A DNA stretch of 64,000 bases from Clostridium_AD sp964467165 (GTDB taxonomy: Bacteria > Bacillota > Clostridia > Clostridiales > Clostridiaceae): the NCBI GenBank assembly GCA_964467165.1, contig CAYXOL010000005.1, forward strand, positions 71,076 to 135,075. Reading direction: 5' to 3'. The notes beneath the pieces are model-generated. The model was not told the origin of the DNA. It made no database searches and saw only the letters and a list, made by a program, of their open reading frames with translations. The translations under genes and the position numbers were made by a program. Below are positions 51,517-60,719 of the stretch, piece after piece (position 1 is the first letter of the stretch; each line of letters opens with the position of its first letter).

Positions 51517-53472
51517 TTATGGTAGAAAACTTAGTTTTTTCTTTTGATTGTAAAGTTGCTTGTCCGCAGATTGAATTAACTGCTCGAAGCTAAGATTAAT
51601 ATCTGGGGAATAAACTGAAAAACCAAAACTAATAGTCAACTTATAGGGTTTGTTGGAAATGGAATTATATTTATCAAAATTACAATTAATAACTTTGCGA
51701 GTCTCATTAATTTCGTTTTTAGTTGACTTATTTGCTGCAATTATTACAAATTCATCTCCGCCAATGCGAGCTACGATATCATCTTTTCCAAAGGACTCTT
51801 TAAGTAGGAGCGCTGTAGTTAAAATGGCTTCATCGCCCTCTTTATGTCCGTAGGTATCATTTATTTTTTTTAATCCATCCAGATCCCCAAAACACATAAT
51901 AGCCTTACCACCAGTTAAAGTTGCTGATTTGTATAGGCTGCCTCCGTGCATATAGAATCCTCTTCTATTGAAAATTCCTGTTAATTCATCAAGAATATAA
52001 TTGCTTTTTAATTCTCCATTAAGTTTTTCAAGCTCAATAACAGCTAAATTTAACTGCTCTTCTGCTTTTAGGCGTTCATCAAACAACATTTGGATTTTCA
52101 AGGTATTGCTAATCTGTTCCCTAAAGGTTTCATAAATAAATTCATCTACTGCATTCATATCAAAAGCAATATATCCGAAATGATCTTCACCTGAAATCAG
52201 GGGAAAGAAAATCAGGTCATTCCTTTTTTCTTGATAAATAAGTTTATCTGGTAATATATTATGTGTAGATAAATACTGCATATCAGCCAACTTACCTTTA
52301 TTATATCCTAAAATCAATTTAGAATTAGAGGGTAAATTGAAATTTTTATGGGAGGAGTTAGTTACTGGTGTGTCATAAACACATAAATAACATTGCTTAA
52401 TTTCATACCAGGACATTGCAGTTATAATAGCCTTAGTTAATTCTTGAAGGTTAGGAATAGTATTAAAGTCCCTCATAATATCCCTTGTTCCTATATACAT
52501 TCGTTTAAAGGTAAACTGTTGTATGGGATATGTTTTATTAAGGCTATTATCTATTAAATTTAATGGTAAGGGCTCCTTAATTTTTAAAATATTACTGCAG
52601 CCACAAGACTCACGTACTATTAACTTCCCCTTTAAATAAGTACATTGTGGAACAGGTTCTCCGTCTAAAAGCATGTCTATAAATTTAGCTGCATTTGAAG
52701 CCATTTCAAAAATAGGTTGCTCAATAGTAGTGAAAGCAGGTGTGAAAGATCTTGCTGCTTCAATATTATCAAACCCAGTTAAGGCAATATCGGTTCCTAC
52801 TTCAATGCCCATATGTTTTAGACTATAAAATGCCTCAATTGCCATTTCATCGTTTGAGGCCACAATAACTTCTGGTTTCTTATTTCTATGAAGCATAAGT
52901 TCATTTATAGCTTTGGCTGCTGATAATACATGGAAATCGCCTTCAACCGTTAACTCCTCATCAAAGGGTATGTTATGCTCCATTAAAGCGTCCTTGTATC
53001 CTTCAAATCTCATAACTGCCTCAGCATTTAAAGAAGTCCCTGTTATAAAAGCTATTTTAGAATAATTATGATGCTCAATTAAGTGGTTAACCATTAAATG
53101 CATATATGCTCTGTTATCAAAGACTATGCTAGGGATATCTTTAATATCTATACCAATGCTAACCATTGGTATTTTTCTATAAGGTTCTAAAAAATCAATA
53201 AATTTAGCTAAACCAATATAGTTAAGTAACAAGCCTGGGCATATAATTAACCCATCCAGTTTATCCTTATTAACTAAATTGTATATAGCATTCTGATTTG
53301 ATTCATCCCTAAGAGGGCTCTCAAGGGCACCACCTGCAAAAAAAAGCACATCAAAATTTCTTTCCTGCGCAATTTTTCTTATTCCTCTACAAACAAGTGA
53401 CTGATAGAAGCCATCAAAAGAGTTTATTAAAACACCTATAGTTTTTCTTCTATTTGAGAATAATTTATTCAT
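51517..53472 (-). CDS. Cytoplasmic LacI-type sensor fused to GGDEF diguanylate cyclase
   Basis: In this 651-residue protein, residues about 9-300 match the effector-binding half of LacI/GalR regulators (KTIGVLINSFDGFYQSLV, PEVIVASNDEMAIEAFYSLK, LTGFDNIEAARSFTPAFTTIEQP, IVRESCGC), but there is no N-terminal helix-turn-helix. A GAF-like middle part and a short coiled linker follow. The C-terminal GGDEF domain is intact (DELTGIFNRRGFYMHGG, GDLDGLKKINDTYGHKEGDE, ARIGGDEF). No signal peptide or membrane segment is seen. It should make cyclic-di-GMP in response to a small ligand, probably a sugar. Confidence 0.9.
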   Translation of the reverse strand: MNKLFSNRRKTIGVLINSFDGFYQSLVCRGIRKIAQERNFDVLFFAGGALESPLRDESNQNAIYNLVNKDKLDGLIICPGLLLNYIGLAKFIDFLEPYRKIPMVSIGIDIKDIPSIVFDNRAYMHLMVNHLIEHHNYSKIAFITGTSLNAEAVMRFEGYKDALMEHNIPFDEELTVEGDFHVLSAAKAINELMLHRNKKPEVIVASNDEMAIEAFYSLKHMGIEVGTDIALTGFDNIEAARSFTPAFTTIEQPIFEMASNAAKFIDMLLDGEPVPQCTYLKGKLIVRESCGCSNILKIKEPLPLNLIDNSLNKTYPIQQFTFKRMYIGTRDIMRDFNTIPNLQELTKAIITAMSWYEIKQCYLCVYDTPVTNSSHKNFNLPSNSKLILGYNKGKLADMQYLSTHNILPDKLIYQEKRNDLIFFPLISGEDHFGYIAFDMNAVDEFIYETFREQISNTLKIQMLFDERLKAEEQLNLAVIELEKLNGELKSNYILDELTGIFNRRGFYMHGGSLYKSATLTGGKAIMCFGDLDGLKKINDTYGHKEGDEAILTTALLLKESFGKDDIVARIGGDEFVIIAANKSTKNEINETRKVINCNFDKYNSISNKPYKLTISFGFSVYSPDINLSFEQLIQSADKQLYNQKKKLSFLP

Positions 53473-53659
53473 CTGAAAAGAGCCCCCATTTCATTGATAA
53501 TAATGATAAAATTAAGAATCAATTCTAATTTTATCATTAATTCTTACATTATAGCAAGTAATATAAATAATAGTTTAATTTTAACAAATCAACTAAAATA
53601 ATTGGATTGGAAACATAAAAGCCCCGGTAAAAAACTGGAGACTTATAAGTAATGCTAGC

Positions 53660-54418
53660 TTATGATAAATCTAATTTTTTATCTATTAAATAGCTACTGC
53701 TTAGGAAGAATCCTACAAAAGTAATAATATCAAATAGGGTACTAGCAATATTAGGATTAAATGCCCCACCTGAAATTGAAAAATTAGAAGTTGATGATTT
53801 AAAACTATTTTCAAAGGAAGAACCGTAAAGGTTAAGTGTTTGAGGAAATATGCTTGAAATTTTAGTGGATAACCAACTTAGTGCTATGGATAGTATTATA
53901 AAAATTATGAAAGAACCTATTTTACCTAATTTTTTACTTTTTAAAGCTACTTTGCCAATAATCATGCAGAAGTATATAAAAGTTAAGGAAGAAAAAACAC
54001 CCCATATATATACAATTATAGAATAGAATACATCAATGAAATTAAAGTCTTTAAATAAATTAAAAAATGTTTTGTCTGACACTGTAAAATTAAACATGAA
54101 AATGGATACAAAAATTACAATTGATATTTGAATTAAAGCAGTTAAAAGTCTTGAAGTTATTATTGACATACCAGATTGTGGAAGTGTAAATAACAGGTAA
54201 CCTTCATCTCCATGTAAATATTTGCTCATGATTTTTAATGAAGATATAAATATTACTATTATTGCACCAATAATTAAGAACACAGATAATCCAGTTGCGG
54301 CAACGTCCCAGGAATCTCTCTTTGTCATAAGAAATAGGTTAGCGATTATAACAGAGATACAAATAGCAAGTATGGTTAAAAAAGTTGATCTTAATTCATA
54401 TTTTATAAGCTTAAACAT
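53660..54418 (-). CDS. ABC transporter permease
   Basis: This 252-residue protein has six membrane segments (TILAICISVIIANLFLM; VFLIIGAIIVIFISSLKIM and others), like the permeases of GntR-linked YtrB/YtrC-type systems. It overlaps the ATPase gene by one base. The exported substrate is unknown; related systems respond to cell-wall antibiotics. It is the last gene of a gntR-ATPase-permease operon. A weak hairpin (about 53615-53645) follows its stop. Confidence 0.85.
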   Translation of the reverse strand: MFKLIKYELRSTFLTILAICISVIIANLFLMTKRDSWDVAATGLSVFLIIGAIIVIFISSLKIMSKYLHGDEGYLLFTLPQSGMSIITSRLLTALIQISIVIFVSIFMFNFTVSDKTFFNLFKDFNFIDVFYSIIVYIWGVFSSLTFIYFCMIIGKVALKSKKLGKIGSFIIFIILSIALSWLSTKISSIFPQTLNLYGSSFENSFKSSTSNFSISGGAFNPNIASTLFDIITFVGFFLSSSYLIDKKLDLS

Positions 54419-55113
54419 TATTGAAATACCTCCCTATACAATTCATCAATTGATTTTTTTCTTTCCATTCTCAATTCTTCTGCATTACCTTGAAGGATTA
54501 TCTCACCATCAGATATAAATGCTACATCATCGAAAACTCGCTCTATATCATTTACAAGATGTGTTGTAATTATCATTGAACTATTTTCAGTGAAATTATT
54601 TACTATAGCATTTAATATTTGTTCTCTAGTAGTAGGGTCCACACCACCAAGTGGTTCATCAAGTATATAAAGCTTGGCCGATCTTGAAAGTACCAAGGTA
54701 AGCTTTAATTTTTCCTTCATTCCCTTTGAAAGACTTTTTACTGGGCTGTTTTCATCAAGTTTCATAAACTGCAACATTTCCTTTGCTTTTTTTTCATCAA
54801 AATCTGAATAAAAATCCTTGAAATACTTAATAGCATCTTTTACTTTCATCCACTTTAGAAGATATTCATTATCAGGCAAATAGGAAACTATAGACTTAGT
54901 ATAAACACCTGGCTTATGACCATCTATGAGCAGTTCCCCACTGGATGCATGAAGTATGCCTGCTGCTATTTTTAAGAAGGTAGTTTTACCGCTACCGTTG
55001 GGACCAAGAAGTCCCAGGATTTTTCCAGGCATTATTTCTAGATTTACACCTTGCAAGGCTTTTTTATTTAAGTAAGACTTACATATTTCTTCAGATTTTA
55101 ATATATTAGTCAT
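54418..55113 (-). CDS. ABC transporter ATPase
   Basis: This 231-residue ATPase has Walker A GPNGSGKTT, signature VKSLSKGMKEK (LSGGQ variant LSKGM), Walker B LYILDEPLGGVDP and switch-His region ITTHLVND. It pairs with the following permease. The gene starts eight bases before the GntR stop, so the operon is tightly coupled. Confidence 0.95.
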   Translation of the reverse strand: MTNILKSEEICKSYLNKKALQGVNLEIMPGKILGLLGPNGSGKTTFLKIAAGILHASSGELLIDGHKPGVYTKSIVSYLPDNEYLLKWMKVKDAIKYFKDFYSDFDEKKAKEMLQFMKLDENSPVKSLSKGMKEKLKLTLVLSRSAKLYILDEPLGGVDPTTREQILNAIVNNFTENSSMIITTHLVNDIERVFDDVAFISDGEIILQGNAEELRMERKKSIDELYREVFQ

Positions 55114-55483
55114 TCTCTTTTACCTCCGTAGTTTCATTTGATACAGATTCAATTATTTCATTAGTAGTAAAGCCTAAGCTTTTCATTCTAAGTATAAAGG
55201 AATCTATAACTTCCTTTGCCATTTCTTTTTTTAAATCATCTACCATATTTTTACCCTCCCCAACGAATGTTCCCATACCTCTTTGTGTATAAACAATTCC
55301 AAGTCTTTCAAGTTCTTGATAAGATCTTTGAAGTGTATTTGGATTTACCCTTAAATTTAGTGCCATTTCTCTAACTGAGGGTAATTTATCCAATGCTTTT
55401 AGTTTTCCTTTAACTATGTCCATTTTTATAAGGTCCATAATTTGCAGATATATAGGTGTTTTGTCATTAAATTCTGTATCCAT
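55106..55483 (-). CDS. GntR-family regulator (YtrA type)
   Basis: This short regulator of about 125 residues has an N-terminal winged helix (PIYLQIMDLIKMDIVKG, LPSVREMALNLRVNPNTLQR, GMGTFVG) and only a ~45-residue tail, the YtrA layout. It should repress its own ABC operon until an inducer appears. The start is the ATG with AAAGGAGATGG upstream; an ATG nine codons earlier lacks a ribosome site. A promoter with repeated ACTAGT motifs lies directly upstream. Confidence 0.92.
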   Translation of the reverse strand: MDTEFNDKTPIYLQIMDLIKMDIVKGKLKALDKLPSVREMALNLRVNPNTLQRSYQELERLGIVYTQRGMGTFVGEGKNMVDDLKKEMAKEVIDSFILRMKSLGFTTNEIIESVSNETTEVKEND

Positions 55484-55508
55484 TATTCCATCTCCTTTGT
55501 GAAAATAC

Positions 55509-55563
55509 ATTGACGTACTAGTGACCTATGTTAATAGTACACTAGTGCGTTAGTGATGTCAAT
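55509..55563 (-). promoter_or_regulatory. GntR-ABC operon promoter with repeated CACTAGT operator motif
   Basis: On the - strand, TTGACA (55562-55557), 17 nt, TACTAT (55539-55534). One ACTAGT (55541-55546) lies in the spacer and a second (55517-55522) just after the -10, 24 bp apart. The whole element is bounded by ATTGAC/GTCAAT. The site is well placed for autorepression by the GntR protein. Confidence 0.7.
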
Positions 55564-55688
55564 ATGGAAATTAAAATAACGTTCTGTAGATAGTATTTAT
55601 GTAATCAGATAATACCATAATGTTTCACATAAGAAAGATAAGAGAATAGCTTTGTTTGCCTCATTTATAGCACAGTTTTTCAAAAGCA

Positions 55689-55725
55689 AAAAGCTGCTGA
55701 TATAAATATATTATCAGTAGCTTTT
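55689..55725 (-). terminator. Terminator of the methionine operon
   Basis: TAAAAGCTACTGATAA and TTATCAGCAGCTTTT-like arms pair (one mismatch or wobble), with a T-run on the - strand, just after the metA stop. Confidence 0.85.
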
Positions 55726-55732
55726 ATATTTG

Positions 55733-56650
55733 TTATTCTAAATATACCAAATTGTAAGGGGTTTCCTGATAAACATAATAATTTAACCAATTTGAAAAAA
55801 GTAGATTTGAGTGGCCTCTCCATTTTACTACTGGCGTATTCCGTGGATCATCTTTTGGATAATAATTTTCTGGAACATTTATATTTAGTCCCTTTGCAAC
55901 ATCTCTATCATATTCTTTTTTTAAGGTTAATGAGTCATACTCTGAATGCCCAGTTACAAATATTTTACGTCCTTTTTTTTCAGATACAATATAGATTCCT
56001 GATTTTTCTGATTGGGATAGAATTTCAAGCTCAGCTACTTTATCAATATCCTCTTTTCGTATCTCAGTATATCTTGAATGCGGAACATAAAATTCATCAT
56101 CAAATCCGTTGAAAAGTTTAATGTTTTGTTTTGTTAGTTCATGTTTGAACACTCCAAACATTTTACTATCAAGTTTATGTTTTTGAACCCCGTAATGATA
56201 ATAAAGACCAGCCTGAGCACCCCAACAAATATGCAGAGTAGAGTATACATTGTGAGAACTCCATTCCATGATAGTTTTAAGTTCTTCCCAATAATCTACA
56301 TCTTCAAAAGGAACACCTTCAATGGGGGCTCCCGTTAGTATCATTCCATCAAATTTAGAGTCCCTTATTTCTTCAAAAGTATTATAAAAGTTAATTAAAT
56401 GTTCCTGGGATACGTTTTTACTGGCATGACTTTTGGGGTGAAGAAGTACTATATCTATTTGTAAGGGAGAATTCCCAAGTAGTCTTAAAATTTGAGTTTC
56501 AGTTTCAATTTTTGTGGGCATAAGGTTCAGTATTATAATTTTCAAAGGACGAATATCTTGATGAAATGCACGATCCTCTGTAATAGTAAAAATATTTTCT
56601 TTATTTAAAATTTTAGAAGCGGGAAGATTATCAGGTATTTTAATTGGCAT
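55733..56650 (-). CDS. metA: Homoserine O-acyltransferase
   Basis: This 305-residue MetA-family enzyme has IIILNLMPTKIETETQILRLLGN, the catalytic Cys in LHICWGAQAGLYYHYG, and FVTGHSEYDSLTLKKEYDRD. It acylates homoserine; with the O-acetylhomoserine sulfhydrylase in the same operon, acetyl-CoA is the likely donor. MetA donor choice depends on one residue near the active site that I did not resolve. It is the last gene of the SAM-riboswitch operon. Confidence 0.95.
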   Translation of the reverse strand: MPIKIPDNLPASKILNKENIFTITEDRAFHQDIRPLKIIILNLMPTKIETETQILRLLGNSPLQIDIVLLHPKSHASKNVSQEHLINFYNTFEEIRDSKFDGMILTGAPIEGVPFEDVDYWEELKTIMEWSSHNVYSTLHICWGAQAGLYYHYGVQKHKLDSKMFGVFKHELTKQNIKLFNGFDDEFYVPHSRYTEIRKEDIDKVAELEILSQSEKSGIYIVSEKKGRKIFVTGHSEYDSLTLKKEYDRDVAKGLNINVPENYYPKDDPRNTPVVKWRGHSNLLFSNWLNYYVYQETPYNLVYLE

Positions 56651-56700
56651 TTACATCTCTCCTTGTAATAAATTATTCTTTTGTTTTCCTTTGCATATAT

Positions 56701-57609
56701 CTAAAGGATGTCAGCAATTGCTCTCGAATCCTTAATTAAGGTGCTTCTAATACTGGAAATATTAGAGAAGATTTTTCGTGCCACATCAGGTTTATTCATG
56801 GTGTATAGATGAATTCCATCTATTCCGGATGAGAACAAGTCTACAATTTGTTCAGTGGCATAGATTATACCAGCTTCCTTTAAAGCATCAGGATTATGTT
56901 CATATTTTTCAATGATTCTTTGAAATTTTTGCGTTAATTTACTCCCGCACATTTGAGTTATTCGTTCAATTTGTTTTTTGTTTATCACAGGCATAATACC
57001 TGCTGAAATAGGTATTTTTATTCCTAATATATCCAGCCTCTCTAAAAAATCGTATAGCATTTCATTATCGAAGAAAATTTGAGTTATTAAAAAATCTAAG
57101 CCATTATCAACTTTAGCTTTTAAAAATTTCAAATCATGAATTTTACTCGAACATTCTATATGACCCTCTGGATAGCAAGCCCCACCTATGCAAAAATTCT
57201 CATGACTTTTGATTTGCTTTACTAGATCACTTGCATGTTTAAATTGTGAGTTACTAGAAGTCGCCTGATTTTCATTTGGAGTATCTCCTCTTAGTGCTAA
57301 AATATTTTCCACATTATGTTCTTTTAATTCATTTAGAATGTTATCAATTTCAGTACTTGTTGAATTATAACAAGTAAGATGTGCAAGTGTTTCAACTTTA
57401 TATTTATTTTTAAGGATATTAGCTATTTCCACTGTATGAGCCCTACTACTTCCACCGGCACCATAGGTTACGCTTATAAAATCAGGTTTTAAATCTTTAA
57501 GACCTTCTATTGTATTATAAATGGTATCTATTGGACTGGTTTGCTTTGGTGGAAATATTTCTAAAGATATAACAGGTTTTTTATTATTATATAAATCTTT
57601 AATTTGCAT
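56701..57609 (-). CDS. metF: Methylenetetrahydrofolate reductase
   Basis: This 302-residue MetF-type TIM barrel starts with KPVISLEIFPPKQT and has FISVTYGAGGSSR, LAHLTC, NILALRGDTP and LDFLITQIFFDN. It reduces 5,10-methylene-THF to 5-methyl-THF, the methyl donor for MetH. It lies between metH and metA in the operon. No adjacent MetV-like partner is seen. Confidence 0.95.
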   Translation of the reverse strand: MQIKDLYNNKKPVISLEIFPPKQTSPIDTIYNTIEGLKDLKPDFISVTYGAGGSSRAHTVEIANILKNKYKVETLAHLTCYNSTSTEIDNILNELKEHNVENILALRGDTPNENQATSSNSQFKHASDLVKQIKSHENFCIGGACYPEGHIECSSKIHDLKFLKAKVDNGLDFLITQIFFDNEMLYDFLERLDILGIKIPISAGIMPVINKKQIERITQMCGSKLTQKFQRIIEKYEHNPDALKEAGIIYATEQIVDLFSSGIDGIHLYTMNKPDVARKIFSNISSIRSTLIKDSRAIADIL

Positions 57610-57678
57610 ATAAATCTCCTTTTATTTAATTTTTAATATTTCATAGTGACAGTAACCATGCCGCTCTAAATAAGAATT

Positions 57679-60060
57679 TTATTCACACCGAAAAAATTCT
57701 CTTGCGATTTTTACAGATTGAGTTGCATCTTTCGCATAATAATCGGCTCCTATCATTTTTGCATAATCTTCATTTAGAACTGCGCCTCCAACCATAACTA
57801 TGCAATCTAAATCATTATCTCTAAGTGCTTTTATTGTTTGTTCCATGCTTCTTACTGTTGTTGTCATAAGTGCACTTAGGCCAACTAATTTAATATTTCC
57901 ACGCCTTACAGCATTAACTACATCATCTTCATGTACATCCTTACCTAAGTCAATCACTTCAAATCCATAGTTTTCTAATAAGATTTTCACTATATTTTTG
58001 CCAATATCGTGGATGTCACCTCTAACGGTTGCAAGCACTATTTTACCCTTGCTAACATTCTTGCCTGTTGTGGATAATATGCTTTCTTTAATTACCTCAA
58101 AAGCTTTTTTCACTGTTTCTGCAGATTGTAATAGTTGCGGAAGAAATATTTCTCCACTTTCATATTTTTTTCCTACAATATCAAGTGAGGGGATTAGGTA
58201 TTTATTCACAATTTCCATTTCTGACATGCTTTTTAAAAGCTCGTTGGTTAGAGCTGTTGCTTCTTCTTTCAAGCCATCTATAATAATTTTATTTAAATCT
58301 TTATTTGTATTAACTTCTTTAGAAGTAGCTTTTCCTTCAAAGGAAGAATAAATATTTATATATTTTTTTGAGTTTTTATCAGTATTCCATAAAACATTAA
58401 ATGCATTAATTGTGGAGGTCATATCATTTGAGAGAGGATTTAATATAGGTGCATCAAGCCCAGCTGTTAATGCAGCAGCCAAAAATGTTCTATTTAATAT
58501 TTCTCTTTGTGGCAATCCAAAGGATACATTACTTACCCCAAGAGTTGTTTTAACTCCTAGTGTATTTTTAACAAGCTGAACTGCCCGAATAGTCTCTTTA
58601 ACCTCACTTTGCTGCGCGGAGGCAGTTAGAACAAGACAATCTATTATAATATCTGCCCTATCTATTCTATATTCCTGCGCCCTTTGTACAATTTTTTCTG
58701 CTATTTTAAGCCTGTCTTCAGCTTTTGATGGAATGCCATTTTCATCTAAGGTTAAGCCAATTACGCAGGCACCATACTTTTTAACTATTGGGAATATGGA
58801 ATCCATTACGTCTTCTGTACCATTAACAGAATTTATTAGTGGTTTCCCATTATAGATTCTAACTGCGGCCTCAATTACGTCACGCCGAGCGCTATCAATT
58901 TGAAGAGGAAGATTTACTACACTTTGTATTTCTCTTATTGTTTGTTTCATGACTTCAACCTCATCAATTTCAGGTAGTCCCACATTCACATCTAGAATAT
59001 CCGCACCGGCATCCCTTTGGTTAATAGCTTCTTCAAGTATATAGTCCATATTATTATTTTTTAAAGCCTCTTTTAGCTTTTTCTTGCCTGTAGGATTTAT
59101 CCGCTCGCCGATGATTTTTACTCCTTCTCCAAGAAGCACTGTTAAGGAGGATGAACTTACTGCTGTTATTTTTTGAATATCACGGTTTTTAGGCTTTAGG
59201 TTTTTAATCTCATTTTTAATAGCTTTTATATGATCACAGGTGGTTCCGCAGCATCCTCCCAAAATTGTAACACCAAGTTCTGCCATAAGTTTTGCATACT
59301 CTGCAAATTCATGTGGCTGTACATCAAAAACTGTTTCTCCCTTTTCAAGTCTAGGAAGTCCGGCGTTGGGCTGAGCTATAACTGGAACTTTTGAATATTT
59401 AAGAATTTCTGAAACTATAGGTAGCATTTCATTTGGTCCTAGGGAGCAATTTACTCCAAGTGCATCAACTCCTAGGCTTTGAAGTACATTAACCATAGTT
59501 ATTGGATCAGTACCCGTTAAGGTTCTTCCATCACTTTGGTATGACATTGTACATATTATTGGAAGAGTACTATTTTCCTTTGCAGCAAGAATAGCTGCCT
59601 TTGCTTCATATATGTCTGTCATTGTTTCAATAAGTATTAAATCTGCTCCTTCTCTAACGCCAATTTTAATCTGTTTTGCAAAAACCTCATAAGCATTATC
59701 AAATGATAGTATACCAAGTGGCTCCATTAACTGGCCAATGGGTCCAATATCAAGGGCAACAAGATTATCACCAGCAACTTTTTTTGCTATTCTCACAGCG
59801 CTTCCTACAAGTTCTTCCACAGTATATTTGGTATGTTTAAGCTTATAACTATTTGCCCCAAAGGTATTTGTGGTTATAATATCGCAACCTGCATCTAGGT
59901 ATTCTCTATGTATTTTTTCAATAATTTCTGGGTGTAATATATTATAGCTTTCTGGTAATTCGCCTCTTTTAAGTCCATATTTCTGAAGCATTGTTCCCAT
60001 AGCTCCGTCAAATAATAAAAAATTACTAAAATTTATTTCTTTACACACAATATCCTCCAT
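57679..60060 (-). CDS. metH: Cobalamin-dependent methionine synthase (lacking the reactivation domain)
   Basis: This 793-residue enzyme has a homocysteine-binding barrel with zinc Cys residues (GVNCSLGP; GGCCGTTCDHI) at about 1-290, a methyl-THF-binding barrel (GERINPTGKKKLKEAL; DVNVGLPEIDE) at about 310-570, and a cobalamin module with DIHDIGKNIV and VGLSALMTTT, VGGAVLNEDYA. The fourth, SAM-binding reactivation domain of E. coli MetH is missing. Its equivalent is encoded by the preceding gene, which overlaps by 20 nt. Confidence 0.95.
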   Translation of the reverse strand: MEDIVCKEINFSNFLLFDGAMGTMLQKYGLKRGELPESYNILHPEIIEKIHREYLDAGCDIITTNTFGANSYKLKHTKYTVEELVGSAVRIAKKVAGDNLVALDIGPIGQLMEPLGILSFDNAYEVFAKQIKIGVREGADLILIETMTDIYEAKAAILAAKENSTLPIICTMSYQSDGRTLTGTDPITMVNVLQSLGVDALGVNCSLGPNEMLPIVSEILKYSKVPVIAQPNAGLPRLEKGETVFDVQPHEFAEYAKLMAELGVTILGGCCGTTCDHIKAIKNEIKNLKPKNRDIQKITAVSSSSLTVLLGEGVKIIGERINPTGKKKLKEALKNNNMDYILEEAINQRDAGADILDVNVGLPEIDEVEVMKQTIREIQSVVNLPLQIDSARRDVIEAAVRIYNGKPLINSVNGTEDVMDSIFPIVKKYGACVIGLTLDENGIPSKAEDRLKIAEKIVQRAQEYRIDRADIIIDCLVLTASAQQSEVKETIRAVQLVKNTLGVKTTLGVSNVSFGLPQREILNRTFLAAALTAGLDAPILNPLSNDMTSTINAFNVLWNTDKNSKKYINIYSSFEGKATSKEVNTNKDLNKIIIDGLKEEATALTNELLKSMSEMEIVNKYLIPSLDIVGKKYESGEIFLPQLLQSAETVKKAFEVIKESILSTTGKNVSKGKIVLATVRGDIHDIGKNIVKILLENYGFEVIDLGKDVHEDDVVNAVRRGNIKLVGLSALMTTTVRSMEQTIKALRDNDLDCIVMVGGAVLNEDYAKMIGADYYAKDATQSVKIAREFFRCE

Positions 60061-60703
60061 CCTTTCTAAAACTGCAATCTGTATTTTTACAACTTTTACA
60101 TTTATTCTTGGAACTTAGTGTCGCATTTTCACCTAAACCTATAAGTGCGGTTACGGATTTTCTAGGTATCATAATGTTACTTTCAGTAACAGAGAGGCCT
60201 ATTTGTTTATAGGCCTCTAAAACATTTAATATGGTACCCTGATTATCAATTGAAAAATCTCCATACCCTGGGCTATATCTATTGGTGATATGCAAATTAT
60301 CTTCTAATGCTTTTTCCATAATCTTAGTTTGCAATTCATCACAGAGATTTTCTATTGCAGTGGTTGCACAAGCATCCATAATTAAGCCTTTTGTAATATC
60401 AAATCTTGAGTAATAAGCTATTCTACTATCTACTTCTATGCCTAAGGTTGCGGCTAAAACTATACATTTTTTTGAAGCTGAAAGATGATTTATTATGTCT
60501 ATATCCTCCAAAACTAAAGTACTACCTAAGAGGAAGAGTTCATCATTTTTTCTTTCGATATCAAAAATTTCATATACAAAACTCTCTTTGCATACTTCAA
60601 TAACCTCTTTACAGCAATCTTCAATTAAATCAGTTAGACTTTTATCTATTTCTTGATTTTTATATCCTAAATACCTTAATACTTCCTTTTTATCAATTTC
60701 CAT
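60041..60703 (-). CDS. Methionine synthase activation-domain protein
   Basis: This 220-residue stand-alone protein corresponds to the C-terminal activation domain of MetH, with the SAM-binding segment RYSPGYGDFSI. It would reactivate oxidised cob(II)alamin in MetH together with a reductant. The extra C-terminus CKSCKNTDCSFRKDGGYC holds five cysteines and may bind a metal or Fe-S cluster, possibly for the electron input; this is inference. It overlaps metH, which supports a joint complex. Confidence 0.9.
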   Translation of the reverse strand: MEIDKKEVLRYLGYKNQEIDKSLTDLIEDCCKEVIEVCKESFVYEIFDIERKNDELFLLGSTLVLEDIDIINHLSASKKCIVLAATLGIEVDSRIAYYSRFDITKGLIMDACATTAIENLCDELQTKIMEKALEDNLHITNRYSPGYGDFSIDNQGTILNVLEAYKQIGLSVTESNIMIPRKSVTALIGLGENATLSSKNKCKSCKNTDCSFRKDGGYCV

Positions 60704-60719
60704 TTTATCTCCAATCAGT

